From: Myoxocephalus aenaeus
Lineage: Eukaryota; Chordata; Actinopteri; Perciformes; Cottidae
Assembly: GCA_038501785.1 (NCBI GenBank)
Contig: JBAMJR010000140.1
Coordinates: forward strand, 5,192,501 to 5,256,500
Length of the DNA: 64,000 nt
Direction of reading: 5' to 3'
Within the stretch, counting starts at the first letter, position 1; every line of letters begins with the position of its first letter. The notes beneath the pieces were generated by a model. That model saw nothing but the letters and a program-made list of their open reading frames with translations. It did not search any database and was not told where the DNA came from. Of this stretch, positions 12,360 through 21,656 are shown piece by piece. The translations under genes and the position numbers were made by a program.

Positions 12360-13130
12360 TCGTGGCCTACTGTTATTAAAATTACGCCCTTGCCTCTGAT
12401 ATTAATTGGGTCCGTAATAAGGAATGCGTCGGATTCATTATTTAATTGCAAGGGCACATTTGGAATACAGTTTCTAAAATGTATTTTTAATGAAAAACAC
12501 TACATCCTGACCTAATCATATCAACCTTATTCTATCTAATTAAGGATGCAAAAAATCATTAGAGTTGCAAAATATTAGCTTCAGCTCTGTCGGGCTGCTC
12601 CTTTGCGCGCCTTCATGAATATATTTTTTTCCTGTCTATGATAAATAGTTAATGAGGGAAAAATGACAAAAATTTGCATGTAGGCAAATTAGTCTAATAG
12701 GGATATGTCTTTGCTGAGTTGGGAAAGTGACCCTTTTCACAGGAGAAAGTGTTACAATAATTATGAAATAATGGCATGGCCCATCTTATTTTGATGAAAA
12801 ATGGCCAGCTTGAGTAATGTAAAAATCATAAAATGCAATAACCCTAAATTTTCATCATGCTGGAGAATGTGTTAACGTGTTAGCATTTTATCAGTTTAAT
12901 AACGGCAAATTAGGGACAATATGAAGTATGCTGTAATTGTTGCTTTGGAGGGAGATTTGCAGTAATGCGAGGATGATTTAGCAGTGCCACCACAGCAAGA
13001 GGCCATCAGCGGCTAAATGAAGCATTTTCTTAATCACAAACTTTGGGGGTGTAATTTCCTTCAAAGTCTCCAAACATTGGGAGGTTCAATTTTCTCCCAA
13101 TAAACAGGTCCATCACCATCCCATTAGCAG
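12360..13130. promoter_or_regulatory. Candidate conserved non-coding element in the intron between exons 19 and 20
   Basis: The block is repeat-free and AT-rich, with an exact octamer ATTTGCAT (12672-12679, POU-type) and TAATTAA (12537-12543). It shows none of the microsatellite decay seen elsewhere. Comparison with other fish was not possible. Confidence 0.35.
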
Positions 13131-13559
13131 CAGTGTAGTCACCTCTGGCAGCCCGGGTTGCACTTAGTTAAGGCTTACAAGACAGGTGTTAAAAAAAATA
13201 TTCTTTTAAGAACGGACAAATAGCAGTTGAACACTTTATGTGTCATTACAGATAACACAAATCTAATATTATTGTGAGTATAATATTAAATTGTAAGAAA
13301 GTAAGATCATACATAAATCATACAAATAGTAACTACCATAACTGTCACAAAACATGTTTTATAGAACATTTTTACTCCACCAGTAAGACACAAAATAGTG
13401 TCGCCTGTGGTTTCTGGTTCCATTTGACCCCTTTATAGCCACAGAAACTCGTGCAAGCAAAGAGCAAGGGTGTTAATGAACACGGAGAACACCGAGCGAT
13501 GTGTGCCACTAACAAATCCTGCGGAATAAATTAAAGGGAGCTGCAGTTTGATCGCTGTG

Positions 13560-14300
13560 TTCCATTTCCCTTATCTCAACAAGTCACATTTTCAATCACT
13601 ATGCAAAGATTTCACATCGGGTGTAGGCTCGGTGCTAATACACTGCCCTTCCCTGTGTCATCGCCATCGACCCGCGCTGCGCTGTCAAACATCTCTCCCA
13701 TGCAATAGTAATTTCATGGGGACATAGATTTATGCAAACTAGAGGCCTGCATTCCCCATGACACCAAGTTGTCCATCTTATGCCCATGCACCCTACTATG
13801 TGTGTGTTGATTGAGCAGTCTTTCTTTAATGAAATATCTTCGGAAATTGGTTTCCACCGACTAATCAGGCAGCCCGCTAGCCGAGTTTCTGTTTTGGTAA
13901 TTATCTTGTACTAATTAGAATGAAGCTAAAGACCTCTGAGATGAATTCTCAGCTTTCTGAAATGTAACTAAAGAAAATGTAATGATATAAAATGAGCCTA
14001 TCCTATACATCCTCTCGGACGTAATATCTTTGTATAAGTGACCAGACTGGACGCGGTGTTGATTGAACCGTGTGATCCGATCATGGCTGCCGTTAAATGT
14101 TCCTTCTAGTATCGCACTCATCTTGCCTCGGCCAGATTTTCCTTCAGAGCCACAACATGGCACTGTAATTACTCGGTCCAATCTAACGGACAAGTATCAG
14201 TGACCTTTTGGCTCATTAATTCGTCGGGAAAACATCCATTAGCCCAATTAACCACCAAGGGTTTGAGGAGATGAGTATTTTCTAGAGACAGGAGAGGCTG
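13560..14300. promoter_or_regulatory. Candidate conserved non-coding element next to exon 19
   Basis: Repeat-free block ending about 20 bp from the exon 19 donor. It contains TAATTA at 13898-13903 and TAATTAG at 13912-13918, 14 bp apart. A 92-codon minus-strand frame (13915-14193) inside it has no splice or family support. Confidence 0.35.
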
Positions 14301-14320
14301 CAGTGTGGTGAGTTGCTTAC

Positions 14321-14480
14321 CTTGCGCCTCTCCCCATTAAAGCCTCTCCACTGCTCCGCCTTCTTGACAATGTAGCTCAGCTCCTGATTGGACAGCTCCA
14401 GGTCTTGAGGCAGGAAGTACGTCCCCTCCCTGGCTGTGAGCCGCTGAAAGACGTCCAGCATGCGACCATCGTTGTGGAAT
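14321..14480 (-). CDS. ofcc1: ofcc1 exon 19, cytoplasmic tail
   Basis: The 160-nt exon (phase 2 in, phase 0 out) starts after CACCTTCCAG and ends AAG/GTAAGC. It encodes FHNDGRMLDVFQRLTAREGT, YFLPQDLELSNQELSYIVKK and AEQWRGFNGERRK. It is hydrophilic with two likely amphipathic helices (LDVFQRLT and NQELSYIVKKAEQW). It continues directly from the last membrane helix and is predicted cytoplasmic. It carries no stop, so at least one further exon is required. Confidence 0.88.
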
Positions 14481-16239
14481 CTGGAAGGTGAGGTGTGAGA
14501 GAAGAAGTGAGGTGTGGTAACAGGGGTGACCCCATCCTGATCACTGTCTTTGCCCTGTAAAGGTCACATGGGGTCAAATGGCAAAGCAAGAAAAAACATA
14601 CAGCTTAATCTTGTGTCAAAGATGAAAATTGTGGATAACTAGCTCTGCGGCTACCTCCATGCTACACATGTCCTCTTTATTTCACAATGGCAGGCAATGG
14701 TCCCAACTAGCTGGTAAATATATGAATCTTCTATTGATTTCACAAAGCATATTTGCAGTGTGACGCTCTACAAAAGTCTAATACATCAATACAAACACAA
14801 TGAAAGAGCAAAAGGAATCAAACAAATTGGCCTGTGAGTGGGAAGCACTTTGTTAACACAAGCTGCTGCAATGGCTGTGTTTGGCTGTGGGTCTGCGTGG
14901 TTGTGCATCTGTTACTGCGTGGGAGTCAGATCCCGGGATATTCTTCAGTGTTAATGCCGAGCTTCAAAGATGGCAGATGCAATGGACGTGCTGGTTGCAG
15001 ATGTGTCTGGAGAGACCGGCTTGAGTCACAAGAAAATGTTCGGCACAGCAGAAGGCATATTGATTCATACCTCCAGATGAGCGCACATCACCAAAGTGTT
15101 AGTTTTCCTTTGCACACAAGGGTGCATGCAGCCAAGACCTAAAAAGAATCACCATATCTGTAAACAAATGCTTTGGCTGACCATCAAAACCGGCAGACCT
15201 TGCGCCCTTCCATAGAGATTCAAGTCTGTCAGAGGGTAATCAACTCTCAAATAAAACCAACATCAAGGAGACAGGGATTTATACAAGAAGCTGGTGCGGA
15301 GCTTTGAACCCAGCATCATTCCCCATCACTCTTGGGAGAGGGCTGTTTGTAGAATCTTGACCTCAGACACAGGAATAGCATGTATTCATTTTCATCCTAC
15401 ACTTAAATCTGGCTTCTCATTCATTTATGCGGTCTCTCTCTGGGAGGAATTCACCATCTTTGCATCTCGGTGCTTCAAAACAGACTCATTTCCTTGGTGT
15501 TGGAAGTGCACTGAATGTAAGTAGTATGTGTTACTTATATCTGAGGTTCAACCTGGATGGTAAGGCTCTCATCAGCTCTTCTTCGGTGTAGGGGTCACCT
15601 TAAGGACGTGCGTTAACTCATGGAATATATTCTAACGGAATATTCATCATGGCATGACCATGGTGGAGAAAAAGGGGAGGGTGTTTTTGCATGGGAAGCG
15701 TTCATACGTTAAACAAATTAATTTCCAGATTCATGCGGTGTTTTCTGTCTTCGACTAAATTAAACCACTGAATATGCTCTATATCATTACTCTTTTAATG
15801 CAAAAAGTTAAAGAGTGTCCAACCTCTCCCAATCGCACGCCAATACACATGAATTTTACAAGATATAATAGCCAATCAGAGCATTTTTGATGATGATCAA
15901 TGAGTGATTTGGCTATTGCATAGCTATGGGGTCTTCCTGCCCCTTTACCTCTAGTCAATGCTGAAACTGAATGCTGTATTTACATTTATAAACATGCAAA
16001 CTCGAGAAACACATAAATTACATAAGGGAATGCAAATCCAGTATTTTTTTCTTTGGGTTTTGAACCTGGTAATCATTTGAATGTAACCACCCCAATATCA
16101 ATGTAACATCACTCACTTGGTGTTTATGAAGTTTCAAAGAGGATAGAGATTCAAAACACATCACTGATGTGTATATTTGCAGCCAGTGAATAAAGGCTGC
16201 CTAAAATGTAATTAAAAAAGGATAACAGTCCATTCTATC

Positions 16240-16600
16240 TATACATATAGCCTGAGGGATTTTTTTAGAAATAGGTCACGCTCTGTGTCAGAGCCCCTTC
16301 CTTGCAGCCAATAGGAAACTGTAACCCATAAAATTATCAGCCTTGCTTCAGCCTCGTGGCCTACATTCAATACAAACCCGTGTGGCGGTTGAGTGGCAGA
16401 AGTCATTATTCCCGGCTGCTGTTTTAATATTGTCCATTTAGCTGGAGCCCGATAAGCGTCCCGCTTACAGAAATTAGATGGCACCCTCTCCTCGGCCGCC
16501 AATCTCAAACTGATTAATTCAATAAGGGTTTTCTTACATTTTGAGCCGTTAATGGGATTTGGCCTCATATGAGGGTGGGAGAACACACCTTGGATGAACA
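16240..16600. promoter_or_regulatory. Candidate conserved non-coding element in the intron between exons 18 and 19
   Basis: Repeat-free, with balanced composition and clustered short motifs (GATTAATTC, ATTAATGGG-like). It is open over 120 codons on the minus strand, but without a recognisable protein pattern. Confidence 0.28.
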
Positions 16601-16687
16601 CTGAGTTACATTATTCAGTAATTTATCATACGCCCTTTTGCTTTTTTCACGTCCATCCTGGGAAAAATGATGTCCTTCTATTATTTA

Positions 16688-16730
16688 AAAAGTGCAATAG
16701 TCATCCTTTAAGGATGACTATTGGACTTTT
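16688..16730. repeat. 43-bp near-perfect palindrome
   Basis: Arms of 21 bp flank a single central T at 16709, with one mismatched pair (16694/16724). The core is CAATAGTCATCCTT then T-AAGGATGACTATTG. No loop is needed, so it could extrude a cruciform or be a collapsed terminal-inverted-repeat element. Confidence 0.9.
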
Positions 16731-17932
16731 GGACATTTTGAATTAGTGGTTCTGCTGTGCATGTTTAAGTCTGCCCTCCCATTGCAATGCAGTGACACCT
16801 GTCAGAGAAAAAAACTCAAAATTTGACTCAACAGTTATTTGGAATCTTCGAACAGCTCTATAAAGCAAATGAAGGCTTTGTAGGAATAATGTGTTAAAAA
16901 AAGTAAAACAGTAAAATAGAGTATGCGTGTGCACCTCTATGCAGATGCAGTCCATTTCAATATGTATGAAACCTACAATGATACCAGCCATGCAAAACAT
17001 TCAGCCTAACCGGATAATGTAAGGGGGTTATATATTCACACTATATTAAAACGCATCTAACTTTTGAATTAGAAACGCTTTCGGTTTTTCCAAACAATTG
17101 CAGAGTATGGTGCGCTCAAAAAAAGGCAACTGTGTGGTGTGTGTATTTGTGCTGGTAACTCTGTGTGTGTGCGTGTGTAGATGTGTGAGGTTGATGCATA
17201 GCTGCATAAGTAATTCCATGCGATTATAAAATCAAAATGGATTAGATCAACATTTGTTTTCATTTTCATTTTCTTCTTTTTTTATGTGCTTTTCTGTGGA
17301 CAGAGGAGAGGAGGAATTGGTGGACTGGGTGAAACATGGCACGGGGCTGCGGGGGTGAGAGGTGTAGAGTCATTTCTGAACCAGTGCTTGAGAGTTTTAC
17401 GCTGGTGAGGGCTAGAGGGGTTTCAGGAAGGGTTTTCCCCTTTTATTGGTCTTACAAGCTGCGTCAATTCAAAAATACTCAAATGATAATTCCCAGTGAG
17501 AGCTGCTTTTTGGACATCAGGAAGGTTAGAGCTCAAAGTTAGGGCTGAATGAGCAATAGAGTTTAAAGAAGGAACCACTGGAACCAGAATGGATTTATGA
17601 ACATGCTCAGGTACTCAGGTACTTTTTAATACTGACATGCATTGGCACTATTTTGGTTGCTCTTACAGCAAGAGCCAAATTGGGTGCATTTAATATCTTC
17701 CAGAAGATTGGCTCATAGCAGGTTACTTTGCTGTCATATAGAGTGACACAAAGACAGGGACCAAATCCCTTTTAGGTATCAAAATCATGCTCCTTTGCTT
17801 CTCTTCTAATGCTTGAATGTAAATTAACATATAGTTATTGGATTGTTGTCATTCATCATTGTCAGCAAATATATTTTAAGTTTGCCAAATGATAGGAATT
17901 GGATCAAGTCAGCATCTCCCTGTGTGTCTCAC

Positions 17933-18096
17933 CTGAGGATGTTAATGAAGAGGATGGTTATGGAGAGCAGGAAGAGGACCGCGTACAGGAAGAGAGTGAT
18001 GACCACTCCGGCTGCACCTGATTGGTCGACCCGGTAGAAGTGCCAGTAAAGCTTAGCTGCGTCACCCACCGGTGTGTCTGGGCTGTAGGCGAGACG
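17933..18096 (-). CDS. ofcc1: ofcc1 exon 18, fourth membrane segment
   Basis: The 164-nt exon (phase 0 in, phase 2 out) is preceded by CTGTCTCCTCAG and followed by AG/GTGAGA. It encodes RLAYSPDTPVGDAAKLYWHF, YRVDQSGAAG and the hydrophobic VVITLFLYAVLFLLSITILF ending INIL. This is the fourth predicted transmembrane helix (about residues 897-921). With an even number of helices, both ends of the membrane part would face the same side. The intron to exon 17 is 473 bp. Confidence 0.9.
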
Positions 18097-18569
18097 CTGA
18101 GGAGACAGAGATTGAAAGAAAAACAAACAAACATCTATAACTGTTAAAAGGCTCAATCTCTTGCCCAGGACAGAGATGGATCAAAGGAAGATCACATGAT
18201 GGCTCAAGGACTAAGTTTCGCATTTGTTTCACTTACATTGCTGCCTTTTCAAAAGCAGAAAGTTAAGGAAGGTTTGCATTAATTTGTTAGTAATTAGCGC
18301 GGCATATAAAGAGTTAGTCAGACAATGCCATTTAGCTAGGATCTGATGAAGACATCACCTCTGGTTAACTGTGAACAGTCTAAATCATTTGCAGTTTTCC
18401 TCACTGACAAATTCCCAGCCACTAACAAAAAAGACACCCATCTAACCTTGCACATTTTCTCACCCTCTTCCCCTCCCCCTTTTTTTTGTAATCTAAAGTC
18501 ACTTTGCCAAGATAAAGTGAACTCCTATTTAAAGTGCACAAGTGTCCAAGTTATTTTTAAGTGACTTAC

Positions 18570-18822
18570 CCCGAGGACGGCATCCACTGCAAAGACTGCC
18601 AGGGGGTCGAGGACTGTCCACACTCCCTGAGCCATGATAAACTTTGACGTGAAGGAAGGGAGTGAGCCAAATATTTGTTGACAGCCCCATCTGATCAGAA
18701 CCAGCAGGAACGTTACTGCGTTCAAGGTCAGGGGACCCACCACCACCATCGCCAGCTCCTCCCGGGTGTGGAGCAAAGAACTCTGGTAAACGAGGTCCAC
18801 AGTGTGTGCGTGGAACTGGAAT
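18570..18822 (-). CDS. ofcc1: ofcc1 exon 17, second and third membrane segments
   Basis: The 253-nt exon (phase 2 in, phase 0 out) lies after CCCCCCCTGCAG and before GGG/GTAAGT. It encodes FQFHAHTVDLVYQSSLLHTR, then LAMVVVGPLTLNAVTFLLVL (predicted helix, about residues 809-830), WGCQQIFGSLPSFTSK, and FIMAQGVWTVLDPLAVFAVD (about residues 846-868). The polar residues inside the third helix (Gln, Asp) are unusual for a simple anchor and hint at helix packing or a transport-like fold. That is inference only. Confidence 0.9.
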
Positions 18823-19844
18823 CTGCAGGGGGGGGACTGAGGTGGGTGATGGGCTCTGATGCGGGTATGCGAGTGTGAAATATGTGTATGTGTCTTGTAT
18901 ATTTGTGTTTGTGATGCTTTGCAGCTCAAGGGCAACTGGTTCCAGCGATTCACACACTATGTTGTATTGTTTGTGGTTGATTCAATCATAGTTAATTAGT
19001 CTGATGACAATTAACATTGTAATTTGCTGTTTTGCTGGCATGTTTTGCTTTATTGGTCACATGTAAGAAAACTAAATAATATAAGATATATACAGTATAT
19101 AAATATCACCCTATATATTTTTGTGTTTGTTTTTAGTTTAATTCATATATATAAATGAAAAAAATAAATGATATATCAAAAATTGACACAAGCTACAAGT
19201 AACAGTATTGACACCTGTGCTGTTCCCTGAGAGAGCATATCTGAGCACCCTATTGTAAGTTAGACACCCCATTTACCACAAGCCTCATGAGTTTCTTAAT
19301 CTTCCCATCAGTCAGGAGGAGGTAGAGCCAGTGGTGGGAGAGGAGAGGTCCAGTTTTTGCTCATTAATTTCCATCTGATTTGCTCCAACAGTCCAGCTTC
19401 TCTCAGATACTGTCCATTAATCTGACAGTGGAGGTCCATTGGTGTTTTATCGGAGAAAACACTCCTAACACAGAGATTCGTTCCTCCAGAAGTCCCTTTA
19501 GAGCAGAGATTACCTCACCGAATGACCGGTACAGACAGGAGAGTGCAATGTTATTTTTAACACTGTAGAGCTATATCTTCCAGATAAATTGCCCTGATAA
19601 ATCTAATCCCAAAGAATGACAGGGGAATATTTCATTTATAGGGAATCTTGATATAATACAATAAAACCTTCTCGTCCAATAAATTCTAACAGCGTTTTGA
19701 CATTGGCAGCATCATTCCATATGAAATCAAATTCGGTGTCTCTTCAAATGTGATATTTGAAATTTAAAAACTGGATGTACAGGTACTTATGTAATGGTCT
19801 CGGCATGTGCAGTGCTATTGTCAGGCAATGTGGACCTTGATCAG

Positions 19845-20070
19845 TGGGGAAAACTAAGTACATCTACTCAAAAGCAACAGGTTACTCGTTCTTTATGAGT
19901 ATTTTCATTTCATGCTACTGCATTTGATAGAGAAATATTGTACTTTTTACAGCACACTAATCAAGTTATTTAGCAGATATACTTTTTCTTAAAAACCTAT
20001 CATGGCCATAAAATACATTGTATTTTACATTGTAATAAAGTACTCTTAACCACCCAACGGGAGAAAAAAG
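19845..20070. mobile_element. Decayed teleost interspersed repeat (AAGTACATCTACTCAA type)
   Basis: Contains AAGTACATCTACTCAA, TGAGTATTTTCATTTCATGC and GAAATATTGTACTTTTTAC in the order seen in a very common fish repeat family. I recognise the pattern but cannot name the family or give exact ends. Confidence 0.5.
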
Positions 20071-21102
20071 AATGGTGGCCCTACCTGACTCAGCAACCAA
20101 AATGCTACATAGGTATTGATGCAAAAGCAATAAAAGGCCAATAATATAATAGATAATAATATACATCACTGACTGTTGCATATGCCTGGGTGCATAATGA
20201 GTAGTTTTGCATTTAATTTAGTTATGCCAAAAAAAAAAGATAGGAGGAAAGGTGAGCAAGGCCCCTGGGAACACTCGGCTGTCCACTGATGTCCGAGGGA
20301 AGAAGGTGGCAAAGAGAGACAGGGAGTTAGAGAGTGAGATGAAAACAAGAAGGGAGGGAGGCCTGTCATCGCACTAGCCACGCTGACTCTCTCTCTGTCT
20401 CCTTCTCTCTCTCTGGGCACCACCAGCTCTGGCCGTTGCATGGAGAGAGAAGTGCTCGGAGGGAGAGCAGCAGATTTGGACATGTGGAAGTTGTCATCCG
20501 ACGTTGACCCCCTCTGGTTTCGCATTTTTTGTTTTTTCACCTCCTATCCACCCCCTCAGTCCATCCTTTGTGTTTTATTCTGCCACTTTTTTCCCCTCCC
20601 TCAGCCTCCCTCTATCACTTTCCATGATTTAATGCGTGATGTTTGCAGCCTCATGTTATTGTAATAAAAAAGGGGTTATGTGCATGTTTGCAGCCAGCTT
20701 GTTTTATTGTGATGAATTAAATCAGCACCATATGCCATTGAGATGTGATTTAACAGTTCTGTGGTATCTTATTGCTGTTTTTTATCAATGCTGTGTACCA
20801 AATAATAACAATAAATTCCTTCCAAATAATGTAGCCTTTTGGGACTTAAATCTTTGTGGTGAAATCTACAAACTCCCCCAGCAAATGGTTAGTTAATATT
20901 GAGAGAGTCTTGTTAAAATGTTAATGGGGGGATTCCAAACAGATGATTTGGGCGTATCCAGTGTGTGCGCATGTTTGCCAACACACTCGCACACACTGCA
21001 CATCCTCGTTCTCTCCTCTGCTCCTTAACCCCTCCACATCCCATTTCACAAAACGTACTTTGCATGTGTGTGTGCTTCTGAGCTTGGATGCATGTGTCGT
21101 GG

Positions 21103-21108
<6 letters not shown>

Positions 21109-21167
<59 letters not shown>
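21109..21167. repeat. (GT)n microsatellite
   Basis: About 29 GT units in the intron between exons 16 and 17. Confidence 0.96.
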
Positions 21168-21169
<2 letters not shown>

Positions 21170-21298
21170 TCTGCAATTTGCTTCAGTTATCTATGTATCT
21201 GGCCTCCCTGTAAAATAATTTATGTCAGCAGCAATGCATGTGCTCATGTAGTCCTGCTCTATGTGAGTACATCCAACCCCCCCACGCCACGACCAAAC

Positions 21299-21302
<4 letters not shown>

Positions 21303-21367
<65 letters not shown>
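21303..21367. repeat. (GT)n microsatellite close to the exon 16 donor
   Basis: About 32 GT units. In transcript sense it is (CA)n, beginning 38 nt downstream of the 5' splice site at 21405. Confidence 0.96.
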
Positions 21368-21371
<4 letters not shown>

Positions 21372-21404
21372 CGTGCAGGGTGATATCAAAGCAAGCAAAC
21401 TCAC

Positions 21405-21656
21405 TTGTTGACAGGAACTGCTATGGCCTGGAGGTAGAGCCACTGGCTGCAGTAATGCAGGTAGAGCCTCACAAACCACATCAAAGCCAGCAGCAGCATA
21501 ATGAGGCCGAGCTGCCGAACGGAGCAACGCCAGCTACTATGCGACTGTTGTTGCCGCGGCAACGGCAGGCCCAGCTCGGACGGCAGCATGCGGAGGGCCA
21601 GACGGGCTCGCTCGGACAGGCGTGACGGGCGGGAGCCGGAGCCAGTCGGTGCTGAT
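21405..21656 (-). CDS. ofcc1: ofcc1 exon 16, first membrane segment
   Basis: The 252-nt exon (phase 2 in, phase 2 out) starts after ACTAAAAACAG and ends AACAA/GTGAGT. It encodes a basic, Ser/Arg-rich lead (SRPSRLSERARLALRMLPSE), QQQSHSSWRCSVRQ, then the hydrophobic LGLIMLLLALMWFV and RLYLHYCSQWLYLQAIAVPV. The first predicted transmembrane helix is at about visible residues 749-769. The Arg-rich lead suggests the N-terminal side is cytoplasmic by the positive-inside rule. A (CA)n tract in transcript sense begins 38 nt after the donor. Confidence 0.9.

Larger units (their letters stand above)
8527..14320. other. Intron between exons 19 and 20
   Basis: 5.8 kb. 8812-8845 is a (CA)n tract. 9660-10080 and 12250-14300 are repeat-poor, AT-rich and look constrained (see the regulatory entries). 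11822-11863 is a hairpin with two CACGTG cores. No coding exon was recognised. Confidence 0.5.
14481..17932. other. Intron between exons 18 and 19
   Basis: 3.45 kb of mostly unique AT-rich sequence. It holds a repeat-poor candidate regulatory block at 16240-16600 and a 43-bp near-perfect palindrome at 16688-16730. Open frames at 16239-16601 (minus) and 14834-15142 (plus) have no coding signature or splice context. Confidence 0.5.
18823..21404. other. Intron between exons 16 and 17
   Basis: 2.6 kb. It contains a decayed interspersed repeat at about 19845-20070 and two long (GT)n tracts at 21109-21167 and 21303-21367. The second of these is close to the exon 16 donor. No coding sequence was seen. 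Confidence 0.5.

Noticed and set aside
13915..14193. 92-codon minus-strand frame next to exon 19
   Set aside because: No splice context, no family resemblance; better explained as non-coding DNA with homeodomain cores.
16239..16601. 120-codon minus-strand frame
   Set aside because: No coding pattern or splice sites; likely a chance opening in constrained non-coding DNA.
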